Shown piece by piece: positions 1 through 5,799 of a stretch of 5,890 nucleotides of DNA. The notes beneath the pieces were generated by a model. It saw nothing but the letters and a program-made list of their open reading frames with translations, was not told the origin of the DNA and ran no database searches. The DNA comes from Actinomycetota bacterium (GTDB taxonomy: Bacteria; Actinomycetota; Actinomycetes; Actinomycetales; Angustibacteraceae). Made by a program: the position numbers and the translations under genes. The stretch spans positions 1-5,890 of the forward strand of contig JACMOY010000264.1 in NCBI GenBank assembly GCA_014377795.1. The letters run 5' to 3'. Each line of letters begins with the position of its first letter. Position 1 is the first letter of the stretch.

Positions 1-342
1 GCCGAGGCTGAACGGCGCGGTGAGCAGGCGCCGATCCCCGAGAGCTCGATCAGCAAACCCCCCTCGGCCGAGCTGCGACCGGGCCAGACCGACCAGGACT
101 CACTGCCACCGTACGAGGTGCTCGACCCGGTGCTCGAGGGGTATGTCGTCCACGCGCAGGGCCGCTCCGAGCTGATCGAGACCGGCTTCGACCCCGAGGT
201 GGTCGACTCGGTGGTCACGCTGGTCGACCGCGCTGAGTGGAAGCGCCGACAGTTCGCGCCCGGGCCCAAGATCTCGCCGATCGCCTTCGGGCGCGACCGG
301 CGGCTGCCGGTCACCAGCCGCTGGCGCGAGCACACGTCCTAG
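1..342 (+). CDS. nadE: Glutamine-dependent NAD+ synthetase, C-terminal part (5' end outside window)
   Basis: The frame is open from base 1 to a TAG at 340-342 and gives the last 113 residues of a protein that begins outside the window. The enzyme catalyses the last step of NAD+ synthesis, ATP-dependent amidation of nicotinic acid adenine dinucleotide, using ammonia from glutamine in the cytoplasm. Recognition rests on the conserved C-terminal block [20 protein letters not shown] (about residues 19-38 of the fragment), then the [22 protein letters not shown] helix region, and the terminal [15 protein letters not shown] segment. These closely resemble the C-terminus of actinobacterial NadE as I remember it. 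The nitrilase-type glutaminase domain and the ATP-binding loop would lie upstream and cannot be inspected. The gene ends 25 nt before panB on the same strand, which suggests co-transcription. Identity is confident; the full length is unknown. Confidence 0.93.
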   Translation, partial: AEAERRGEQAPIPESSISKPPSAELRPGQTDQDSLPPYEVLDPVLEGYVVHAQGRSELIETGFDPEVVDSVVTLVDRAEWKRRQFAPGPKISPIAFGRDRRLPVTSRWREHTS

Positions 343-358
343 AACCTCTCTGCCACCT

Positions 359-362
359 GGAG
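359..362 (+). promoter_or_regulatory. Ribosome binding site (GGAG) deciding the TTG start of panB
   Basis: GGAG lies 5 nt upstream of the TTG at 368. The next in-frame start, ATG at 422, has no comparable purine-rich element in front of it. This favours the TTG and the longer 286-residue PanB. Confidence 0.6.
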
Positions 363-367
363 TTCCG

Positions 368-1228
368 TTGAGCCAGCACGATGACGAGCAGCCGGCGCCC
401 TACGGCAGCGGTCCGGCCTCGATGAGCGCAGTCAAGCGCGTTCGCGTGCACCACCTGCTCGCGATGAAGCAGCGCGGCGAGCGCTGGGCGATGCTCACGG
501 CCTACGACCAGTACTCCGCCGAGATCTTCGACGAGGTGGGCATCCCGGTGCTGCTGGTCGGCGACTCGGCCGCCAACAACGTCCTCGGCTACGCCACGAC
601 GCTGCCGATCACGATGGACGAGATGCTGCCGCTCGTGCGCGCCGTCACGCGCAGCGCGCGCCGGGCCCTGGTCGTCGCGGACCTGCCGTTCGGCACCTAC
701 CAGGGGTCGCCGCAGCGGGCGCTGGACGCCGCCACCCGGATGATGAAGGAGGGCCAGGCCCACGCCGTCAAGCTCGAGGGCGGACGCCGGATCGCGCCGT
801 CGGTCGAGCTGCTGGTCGGTGCCGGCATCCCCGTGATGGCCCACGTCGGCTTCACGCCGCAGGGCGAGCACGCGCTCGGTGGCTACCGCGTCCAGGGCCG
901 CGGCGATGACGCCGACCTGCTGGTCAAGGACGCGTGCGCGCTGCAGGCCGCAGGCGCGTTCGCCGTCGTCCTCGAGATGGTGCCGGCGCCGGTCGCCGCC
1001 CAGGTCACCGAGGTGCTCGACATCCCCACCATCGGCATCGGGGCCGGGCCGAGCTGTGACGCGCAGGTGCTCGTCTGGCAGGACATGGCGGGCCTGCGCG
1101 GCGGTGCACCCACCCGGTTCGTCAAGCAGTACGCCGACCTGCGCGGCGTCCTTGGCCAGGCGGCGCGGCAGTACGCGGCCGACGTCCGCGACGCGGCATT
1201 CCCCACCGCGGCGCACTCCTTCGACTGA
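368..1228 (+). CDS. panB: 3-methyl-2-oxobutanoate hydroxymethyltransferase (ketopantoate hydroxymethyltransferase)
   Basis: PanB transfers a hydroxymethyl group from 5,10-methylene-tetrahydrofolate to 2-oxoisovalerate, making ketopantoate, the first committed step to pantothenate and CoA in the cytoplasm. The 286-residue product is a full-length TIM-barrel PanB and resembles the roughly 281-residue mycobacterial enzyme throughout. Visible signatures are WAMLTAYD (40-47), LLVGDSAAN with the metal ligand Asp66, VVADLPFG with the second ligand Asp105, AVKLEGG with Lys135 and Glu137, AHVGFTPQ with His159, and LEMVP with the likely catalytic Glu203. These correspond to Asp45, Asp84, Lys112, Glu114, His136 and Glu181 of the E. 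coli enzyme. The C-terminal [19 protein letters not shown] block is also intact. The TTG start is preferred because of the GGAG at 359-362 and because the N-terminal YGSG extension resembles other actinobacterial PanB proteins; ATG at 422 would remove 18 residues without touching the fold. It follows nadE by 25 nt, probably in one operon. Confidence 0.96.
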   Translation: MSQHDDEQPAPYGSGPASMSAVKRVRVHHLLAMKQRGERWAMLTAYDQYSAEIFDEVGIPVLLVGDSAANNVLGYATTLPITMDEMLPLVRAVTRSARRALVVADLPFGTYQGSPQRALDAATRMMKEGQAHAVKLEGGRRIAPSVELLVGAGIPVMAHVGFTPQGEHALGGYRVQGRGDDADLLVKDACALQAAGAFAVVLEMVPAPVAAQVTEVLDIPTIGIGAGPSCDAQVLVWQDMAGLRGGAPTRFVKQYADLRGVLGQAARQYAADVRDAAFPTAAHSFD

Positions 1229-1261
1229 ATCGGCGTCGTGGGAGCGGTTGCGCACCAGGTC

Positions 1262-1290
1262 TTCCCGTTCGGCGTCCCACGTGACAGGCT
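1262..1290 (+). promoter_or_regulatory. Weak candidate promoter for the metallopeptidase gene
   Basis: In the 104-nt gap after panB, TTCCCG (1262-1267) and CAGGCT (1285-1290) are spaced 17 nt apart and would give a 5' leader of roughly 35 nt carrying the Shine-Dalgarno at 1319-1324. Both hexamers match consensus poorly, so this is a guess supported mainly by position. The same gap has a CGTGGGA/TCCCACG inverted repeat (1237-1243 and 1275-1281) overlapping the putative spacer. Confidence 0.25.
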
Positions 1291-1318
1291 CGCTGCATCC
1301 GCCGGGGGAACCGCGATG

Positions 1319-1324
1319 AAGGAG
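1319..1324 (+). promoter_or_regulatory. Ribosome binding site (AAGGAG) of the metallopeptidase gene
   Basis: AAGGAG is a near-perfect Shine-Dalgarno, 8 nt upstream of the GTG at 1333. It fixes that codon as the start and places the signal peptide at the N-terminus. It is the strongest ribosome binding site in the window. Confidence 0.75.
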
Positions 1325-1332
1325 ACACCCAC

Positions 1333-2397
1333 GTGAGCCGTGTCCGCACACCGATGCTCGTCGCCGCTCTGGCCGCGCTGGTCGCCGGTGCCCTCACCGC
1401 CGCACCGGCCCAGGGCACCCAGCCGGGCAGTGGCACCTCGTCGGGCTCCGGCACCGTCTTCATGGTCAACCCGGTGCAGAGCAGCGGTGACCAGACCCTG
1501 ACCGACCAGAACGACGCCGACGCGGCCGTGCCCGCCAGTGCGTACGCCGAGGTCGTGCTGCGCAACCTGGACGGCTCGGGCTTCTTGCGCGGCAGGTGGG
1601 TCACGGTCAGCAGCAACACCGGCGCCGCCGCCTACTCGACCACGAACACGTTCGACTACCTGCGCCACGACGACCGGTTCGAGCAGGTGATGGGTTACTT
1701 CTGGGTCAACCAGGCGCAGGAGTACCTGCAGTCACTGGGTTTCGGCACCACGTTGCGGCCCGTCAACGCGCACTCCCAGGACCTGCGGATCAACCAGTAC
1801 GGCCTCGACAACAGCTACCAGACCGACAAGCAGGACTACATCCGGCTCGGCAAGGGCGGGGTTGACGACGCCGAGGACGCCGAGGTCATCGTCCACGAGT
1901 ACGGACACGCAGTGCACGCCTCGCAGGTCCCCGGGTTCGGCACCAGCCTGGACGCCGGGTCGATCGGCGAGGCGTGGGGCGACTACTTCGCCGTCACGGT
2001 GGGCCTGGACGCGGCCGAGCAGCACGGCTGGCCGGTCAAGGCCGAGCAGGCGTGCCCGATGGACTGGGACGCGACGTCCTACACCGGCGCGCCGCACTGC
2101 ATCCGGCGGTTCGACACCAACCTCACCGTCGCCACGCGCGGCGGCGAGGTGCACTACGACGGCCAGATCTGGAGCCAGGCGCTGTGGGAGATCCGCCAGG
2201 GCTACGACGCCCGGCACCTCACCACCCGCGCGTGGGACACCACCTTGGTCGAGAGCCAGTTCGCCTACGCCCCCGGCACCAGCTTCTCGGCCGCCGCGAG
2301 GGCGACGTACGACACCGCGCTGCGTCGCGACGGCAAAACGGCAGCCGCGCTCGTCCGCAGCAGGTTCGCGGCACGCGGCATCTCCTTCACGCTCTAG
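1333..2397 (+). CDS. Secreted zinc metallopeptidase, fungalysin (M36)-like
   Basis: The 354-residue product is a predicted secreted endopeptidase of the gluzincin group. It starts at GTG with a strong ribosome binding site. Residues 1-26 form a signal peptide: basic start, Ala/Leu-rich core from about 8 to 23, and an Ala-Pro-Ala cleavage site, with Gln27 the likely first mature residue. The zinc site is HEYGH (188-192), with Glu189 catalytic, and the third ligand is probably Glu213 in GEAWGDYF. His274 in EVHYDGQIW matches the transition-state histidine region that in fungalysins reads EVH...W. The only two cysteines, Cys241 and Cys256, flank a short loop and could form a disulfide. A helix region before the active site (107-139, FDYLRHDDRFEQVMGYFW onward) is typical of actinobacterial M36-like proteins. 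No FTP/PepSY propeptide is visible: only about 80 residues separate the cleavage site from the catalytic region. The substrate is unknown. Family assignment is good; M4-like is less likely because of the EVH-type His motif. Confidence 0.85.
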   Translation: MSRVRTPMLVAALAALVAGALTAAPAQGTQPGSGTSSGSGTVFMVNPVQSSGDQTLTDQNDADAAVPASAYAEVVLRNLDGSGFLRGRWVTVSSNTGAAAYSTTNTFDYLRHDDRFEQVMGYFWVNQAQEYLQSLGFGTTLRPVNAHSQDLRINQYGLDNSYQTDKQDYIRLGKGGVDDAEDAEVIVHEYGHAVHASQVPGFGTSLDAGSIGEAWGDYFAVTVGLDAAEQHGWPVKAEQACPMDWDATSYTGAPHCIRRFDTNLTVATRGGEVHYDGQIWSQALWEIRQGYDARHLTTRAWDTTLVESQFAYAPGTSFSAAARATYDTALRRDGKTAAALVRSRFAARGISFTL

Positions 2398-2410
2398 CAG
2401 GGCGCCGCGC

Positions 2411-2416
2411 TAGCGT
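2411..2416 (+). promoter_or_regulatory. Candidate -10 element of a leaderless promoter (TAGCGT)
   Basis: TAGCGT matches the actinobacterial TANNNT -10 pattern and ends 6 nt before the ATG at 2423, which would place the transcription start at or next to the start codon. No Shine-Dalgarno precedes that ATG, as expected for a leaderless mRNA. TTCACG (2386-2391), inside the end of the peptidase gene, is a possible but widely spaced (19 nt) -35. Confidence 0.5.
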
Positions 2417-2422
2417 GACGGC

Positions 2423-3424
2423 ATGAACGATCTGACCGTCGGCTACGCCGCCATGCTCGAGCAGTTCGCTCCGCAGGAGGTCGTCGGTCTCACCGCGCTG
2501 GCCGAGCAGCACGGCTTCTCAGGCTGCATGGCCGCCGACCACTTCCAGCCCTGGGTTCCTGCGCAGGGCCAGTCCGCGTTCGTGTGGAACGTCCTGACCG
2601 CGGTCGGTGAGCGCACCGTCGGCGACATGGGACCCGGCGTCACCTGCCCCAGCTTCCGGTTCCACCCCGCCGTGGTCGCGCAGGCGGCCGCCACCCTGGA
2701 GGCGATGTACCCGGGACGCAGCTGGCTCGGCGTCGGCGCCGGCGAGGCCCTGAACGAGCACGTCATCGCCGGGTACTGGCCCGAGGCCGGCGAGCGGTCG
2801 CTGCGGATGTTCGAGGCCATCGAGGTCATCAAGAAGCTGTTCGACGCCTCGCTGGCCGGCAAGGACGTCAAGCACTCGGGCACCTGGTTCAAGCTCGAGA
2901 CCACTCGCCTGTGGACCATGCCCGAGACCGCGCCGCCGATCCTGGTCGCCACCGCGGGCCCCATCAACGCCAAGAAGACCGGGCGGCTCGCCGACGGCAT
3001 CATCACTGTCGGCGCGCCGTTGGAGAAGATCGACGGCCTGTTCGCCAAGTTCGCCGAGGGCGCCCGCGAGGCGGGCAAGGACCCCGACACCATGCCCAAG
3101 GTGTTGCAGCTGCACCTGTCGTGGGACACCACCGACGAGCAGGCGCTCGCCAACGCGATGACCGAGTGGCCCAACGGGGGCATGAAGTTCCCCAAGGCCG
3201 ACATCCGCAGCCCGCACGACTTCGCGGCGATGGCCAAGCTGGTGCGCCCCGAGGACTTCGAGGGACGCATGGTGATCTCGAGCGATCCCGACGTCCACCG
3301 CGCCGCCATCCAGAAGTTCGTCGACCTCGGCTTCGACCGCGTCTACCTGCACAACGTGGGTCGCAACCAGGCGCAGTGGATCGAGGTCTTCGGCCGCGAG
3401 GTGCTGCCGAAGCTGCGTCGCTGA
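2423..3424 (+). CDS. F420-dependent LLM-class oxidoreductase, glucose-6-phosphate dehydrogenase (FGD)-like
   Basis: This 333-residue protein is a luciferase-like TIM-barrel oxidoreductase expected to use the deazaflavin F420 in the cytoplasm. It is close in length and layout to mycobacterial F420-dependent glucose-6-phosphate dehydrogenase (336 residues). It keeps the signature ADHFQPW with Asp39, His40 and Trp44, the TAVGERT block (59-65), and GVGAGEALNE with Glu108, equivalent to FGD His40, Trp44 and Glu109 at the hydride-transfer site. Of the three FGD phosphate-binding residues, Lys259 and Arg283 appear as Lys258 and Arg282 (in EGRMVISSDPD), but Lys198 aligns by eye with Pro199 in ITVGAPLEK. 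The physiological substrate may therefore not be glucose 6-phosphate, although Lys202 is nearby. The ATG start has no Shine-Dalgarno but follows a leaderless-type -10. The gene begins 25 nt after the peptidase gene, apparently from its own promoter. Family is confident; substrate is not, so no symbol is given. Confidence 0.88.
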   Translation: MNDLTVGYAAMLEQFAPQEVVGLTALAEQHGFSGCMAADHFQPWVPAQGQSAFVWNVLTAVGERTVGDMGPGVTCPSFRFHPAVVAQAAATLEAMYPGRSWLGVGAGEALNEHVIAGYWPEAGERSLRMFEAIEVIKKLFDASLAGKDVKHSGTWFKLETTRLWTMPETAPPILVATAGPINAKKTGRLADGIITVGAPLEKIDGLFAKFAEGAREAGKDPDTMPKVLQLHLSWDTTDEQALANAMTEWPNGGMKFPKADIRSPHDFAAMAKLVRPEDFEGRMVISSDPDVHRAAIQKFVDLGFDRVYLHNVGRNQAQWIEVFGREVLPKLRR

Positions 3425-3439
3425 CCCACCGGTTGCTGG

Positions 3440-3445
3440 CAGGAT
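3440..3445 (+). promoter_or_regulatory. CAGGAT element before the 3453 gene: leaderless -10 or Shine-Dalgarno
   Basis: CAGGAT ends 7 nt before the ATG at 3453. It could be a -10 of a leaderless promoter, and its AGGA (3441-3444) could also act as a Shine-Dalgarno 8 nt from the ATG. No convincing -35 lies 17-18 nt upstream. The same sequence at the same distance precedes the minus-strand gene starting at 5723. Both readings support ATG 3453 as the start. Confidence 0.4.
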
Positions 3446-3452
3446 CACGCCC

Positions 3453-4148
3453 ATGGACGCCGACCGCGTGGCCGCCCTGCGCGAGATGCTCGACCACACC
3501 CCCTGGTGGGGGCAGGCCCGTGGGCTGGCCGACGTCGTCCGGCGCACACCCGGGCCGGGCCACCTGCTGCTCGTCGGCACCCCGCGGGTCGAGCCCTGGC
3601 ACCTGGCCGCCCACCTGGACGACGAGGCCCGCACCAGCGGCCAGGGCCAGCTGGCGCCCCAGCTCGTCCGCTGGCGCCCCCCGGCCGGGGCCGCACCGCA
3701 CCTGTCGATCGGCATGGCCCGCCTCGAGGCCGTCGGGCGTGGCGAGACCGTCTTCGTCGTCGCGCCGGACGACGCACCCGACCCGCTGCTCGAGCGGATC
3801 GACGGGGCGCGGCGCACCGGCGCCACGGTCGTCGCGCTGGACGCCGGTGACGACCGGCTCGGCGGCCTGGCCCACGAGCGGATGGTGGTGACCGGCACCG
3901 GGCTGGCGATCCCCGCCGGCCTCGGCACCGGGCTCGAGCCGACCCCGGACGACGACACCGACGTCCCCGCGGACGTCCTGGCCGGGCTGCACCTGCCTGC
4001 CTCCTTCGACCTCGCGCAGCACTTCGTCAGCGCCGCAGCGGGGTTGGCCCCCGACGACCGCCTCGGCTGGCGGGCCCGACTGAGTCACGTGCTCGGCGTC
4101 ATCAGCGGCCAGACCGCGGCGCCCGGGCGGGCTCGGCGAGCCGGCTGA
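3453..4148 (+). CDS. Conserved-looking hypothetical protein (231 residues) 5' of an MFS exporter
   Basis: I do not recognise this gene. The product is cytoplasmic by appearance: no signal peptide, no membrane segment, no cysteine. Codon use is typical of a real high-GC gene. Two patches look like an alpha/beta fold: a strand at 37-43 (HLLLVGT), and a strand-helix-strand at 99-105 (TVFVVAP), 109-122 and 124-129 (ATVVAL). The latter vaguely resembles the phosphosugar-binding SIS or other Rossmann-like folds, but I see no diagnostic ligand motif. An acidic, proline-rich linker (about 160-172, EPTPDDDTDVP) leads to a helical C-terminal part containing FDLAQHFVSAAAG, and then a basic tail. The N-terminus has a PWWGQARGL motif (17-25). 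It lies 28 nt after the F420 oxidoreductase and 29 nt before the MFS exporter on the same strand, so it may be co-expressed with the exporter. Function is unassigned. Confidence 0.8.
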   Translation: MDADRVAALREMLDHTPWWGQARGLADVVRRTPGPGHLLLVGTPRVEPWHLAAHLDDEARTSGQGQLAPQLVRWRPPAGAAPHLSIGMARLEAVGRGETVFVVAPDDAPDPLLERIDGARRTGATVVALDAGDDRLGGLAHERMVVTGTGLAIPAGLGTGLEPTPDDDTDVPADVLAGLHLPASFDLAQHFVSAAAGLAPDDRLGWRARLSHVLGVISGQTAAPGRARRAG

Positions 4149-4177
4149 GCGCGACCCGGCGATCCTGGCGCGAGCGC

Positions 4178-5449
4178 GTGGCCGGCGTCCGGATCGACCT
4201 GACCCCGCTGCGCACCTCGCGGGACTTCCGGCTGCTGTTCAGCGCCGGGACGGTGTTCTACCTCGGCGGGATGGTCAGCTACGTCGCGCTGCCCTTCCAG
4301 CTCTACCAGCTCACCGGCTCGAGCTTCGCCGTCGGCCTGATGGGGCTCGTCGAGCTGCTCCCACTGCTGGTGTTCGGGCTGTACGGCGGGGCGCTGGCCG
4401 ACCACGTCGACCGCCGCACGATGCTGGTCAGCACCGGCGTCGCCCAGGTGGTGCTGACCGCGCTGCTGCTGGTCAACGCGACCCTGGCCAGCCCGCGCCT
4501 GTGGGCCATCTACGCCGTCGGGGCGCTGCTGTCAGTGGCGCAGTCGCTGCAGCGCCCGAGCCGTGAGGCGCTGATCCCCCGCACGGTGCGCCACGACGAG
4601 CTGCCCGCCGCGGTGTCGCTGACCAGCCTGGGCAGTCACGTCGGTCAGCTGGCCGGTCCAACCCTCGGCGGGGTGCTGGTCTCGACCACCGGTGTGGCGT
4701 CGGCGTTCGCTGTCGACGTGGCCGGTCTGGTCGCGGCCACCGTCCTGTTCGCGGCGATGCGCCCCTACCCCCCGGGTGCGGCCTCGACACCGCCGAGCCT
4801 CGCGGGGATCGTCGAGGGCATCCGCTACGCGGTGCGCCGTCGCGACCTGCTCGGCACCTACCTGATCGACATCGTCGCGATGTTCATGGCCATGCCCGTC
4901 GTGCTCTTCCCGGCGCTGGCCACCGGGGTGTTCCACCGTCCCGGGCTGCTGGGCCTGCTGTACACCGCCGAGACCGTGGGCGGGCTCGCGGCGACGGCCA
5001 CCAGCGGCTGGACCTCACGGGTGCACCACCACGGGCGGGCCGTCGTGGTGGCGGCCACGGTCTACGGCGCGTCCATCGGGCTCGTGGGCCTGGCGCCGGG
5101 TCCGTGGTCGGCGATGGCGCTGCTGGCCGTGGCCGGCGCGGCCGACATGGTCAGCGCCGTGTTCCGAGGGGTCATCTGGCACCAGACGATCCCCGACGAC
5201 AAGCGCGGCAGGCTGGCCGGCATCGAGATGCTGTCCTACTCCATCGGTCCCCTCGGCGGCCAGGCGCGTGCCGGGCTGGTCGCCGGTGCGACGTCGGTGC
5301 GCGCCTCGATCGTCAGTGGCGGGGTGCTGTGCGTGATCGGCGTCGCCGGCACGGCCGTGTGGCTGAGCGACTTCTGGCGCTACGACGCCCGCACGGACGT
5401 GCACGCGGTGCACGAGCGCGAGGTGCGGGCCCGGGCCGGGCGCCAGTAG
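4178..5449 (+). CDS. MFS exporter, EntS/MFS_3-type, 12 transmembrane helices
   Basis: The 423-residue product is a proton-driven major facilitator transporter of the inner membrane, most like the MFS_3 group that includes the enterobactin exporter EntS and assorted drug exporters. The N-terminal pattern IDLTPLRTSRDFRLLF is characteristic of this group. Helices 1 and 2 (about 18-40 and 50-72) are followed by a motif-A variant, GGALADHVDRR (70-80), in the cytoplasmic loop. QRPSREALIPRTV (about 125-137) after helix 4 and GQLAGPTLGG in helix 5 are further family marks. A charged loop near the middle separates the two six-helix halves, and the tail (about 398-423, FWRYDARTD onward) is hydrophilic. 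The substrate cannot be read from the sequence. The GTG start is chosen because it places the conserved IDLTPL segment at residue 6. There is no Shine-Dalgarno, and the frame stays open upstream to at least 4082 without ATG, GTG or TTG. Translation may depend on the preceding gene, 29 nt away. Confidence 0.9.
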   Translation: MAGVRIDLTPLRTSRDFRLLFSAGTVFYLGGMVSYVALPFQLYQLTGSSFAVGLMGLVELLPLLVFGLYGGALADHVDRRTMLVSTGVAQVVLTALLLVNATLASPRLWAIYAVGALLSVAQSLQRPSREALIPRTVRHDELPAAVSLTSLGSHVGQLAGPTLGGVLVSTTGVASAFAVDVAGLVAATVLFAAMRPYPPGAASTPPSLAGIVEGIRYAVRRRDLLGTYLIDIVAMFMAMPVVLFPALATGVFHRPGLLGLLYTAETVGGLAATATSGWTSRVHHHGRAVVVAATVYGASIGLVGLAPGPWSAMALLAVAGAADMVSAVFRGVIWHQTIPDDKRGRLAGIEMLSYSIGPLGGQARAGLVAGATSVRASIVSGGVLCVIGVAGTAVWLSDFWRYDARTDVHAVHEREVRARAGRQ

Positions 5450-5491
5450 GGCGACAGCCGAGGTGGCGACCGACGTGACCGCGCCGCCGCG

Positions 5492-5517
5492 GGGCTGGCC
5501 GTCACGAAGGCCGGCCC
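5492..5517 (+). terminator. Hairpin between convergent genes, possible bidirectional terminator
   Basis: GGGCTGGCC (5492-5500) pairs with GGCCGGCCC (5509-5517) across an 8-nt loop, giving a 9-bp stem with one G-U wobble. It sits between the MFS stop (5449) and the stop of the convergent minus-strand gene (5541), where termination from both sides is expected. There is no T-run on either side, so it would be a GC-rich, U-less terminator of the kind proposed for actinobacteria. Folding energy was not computed. Confidence 0.45.
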
Positions 5518-5540
5518 GGATGCCAACCGCTGAGCCGGCC

Positions 5541-5723
5541 TCAGTCGTCGTCGCGCCAGGCGCGGTCCTCGCGGTCCCAGTCCTCGGTGCGCGCGGCGGC
5601 GGTGCTGAGCGCTGCCTCGGCCTCGGCCCGGGTGGCGTAGGGGCCGAGCAGGTCCTTGGACTGGCCCTTGTCCTCGAGCTGCTCGACGGTCTTGCTGCGC
5701 GTGTTGAAGTAGTACGACGTCAT
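5541..5723 (-). CDS. Small SPOR-domain-like protein (60 residues), divergent from map
   Basis: The minus-strand product begins MTSYYFNTRSKTVEQ and ends in DREDRAWRDDD. It has the form of small actinobacterial proteins usually annotated as SPOR-domain-containing: an aromatic first strand (YYFN), a central KDLLGPYATRAEAEAAL segment (23-39) matching the GPY-x-T-x-x-EA-x-x-A core of SPOR repeats, and an acidic tail. Full SPOR domains bind bare peptidoglycan glycan strands and span about 70 residues. This protein covers little more than one repeat and has no signal peptide or membrane anchor, so cell-wall binding is doubtful and its role is unknown. ATG 5723 is preferred because AGGA lies 8 nt upstream; the alternative ATG at 5732 adds MTG. 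The frame continues upstream, but those codons overlap the map promoter region and look non-coding. It converges with the MFS gene and diverges from map. Confidence 0.75.
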   Translation of the reverse strand: MTSYYFNTRSKTVEQLEDKGQSKDLLGPYATRAEAEAALSTAAARTEDWDREDRAWRDDD

Positions 5724-5730
5724 GCCCGTC

Positions 5731-5736
5731 ATCCTG
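5731..5736 (-). promoter_or_regulatory. CAGGAT element before the minus-strand small gene: leaderless -10 or Shine-Dalgarno
   Basis: On the minus strand CAGGAT ends 7 nt before the ATG at 5723, repeating the arrangement seen at 3440-3445. It can be read as a leaderless -10 or, through AGGA, as a Shine-Dalgarno. A GC-rich stretch lies upstream without a clear -35. Confidence 0.4.
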
Positions 5737-5786
5737 CACCTGCGCGGACTGCCCGGCGAGCGCTCGGCCGTGGCCGGCCGTCCGCC

Positions 5787-5792
5787 TAGACT
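5787..5792 (+). promoter_or_regulatory. Candidate -10 element of a leaderless map promoter (TAGACT)
   Basis: TAGACT matches TANNNT and ends 7 nt before the ATG at 5800, with no Shine-Dalgarno in between, as in leaderless actinobacterial mRNAs. The region 17-18 nt upstream is GC-only and shows no -35 consensus; it contains a short CGGCC/GGCCG inverted repeat (5765-5776). Confidence 0.55.
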
Positions 5793-5799
5793 CGGCCCC

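Noticed and set aside
311..1351. Long minus-strand open frame (346 codons) opposite panB
   Set aside because: It is antisense to a well-recognised panB and has the low-complexity Arg/Gly/His/Asp composition typical of the opposite strand of high-GC genes; no domain is recognisable.
2519..3958. Long minus-strand open frame (479 codons) opposite the FGD-like and hypothetical genes
   Set aside because: It spans two real plus-strand genes and their junction, its composition is that of an antisense shadow, and it has no recognisable motif.
3003..4088. Minus-strand open frame (361 codons) opposite the 231-residue protein
   Set aside because: This raised the question of whether the unknown plus-strand gene is real. 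The plus frame has balanced composition with beta-strand-like and helix-like segments, whereas the minus frame is Arg/Gly/Pro-rich shadow sequence.
1333..5449. Peptidase, F420 oxidoreductase, unknown protein and exporter as a natural-product cluster
   Set aside because: There is no core biosynthetic enzyme, precursor peptide, carrier protein or regulator, and the genes seem to have separate starts and promoters. The mix is compatible with unrelated accessory genes.
5531..5543. TGAGCCGGCCTCA near-palindrome at the end of the minus-strand gene
   Set aside because: The arms are only 4 bases, the centre is asymmetric, and it overlaps a stop codon in GC-rich sequence. It is indistinguishable from chance.
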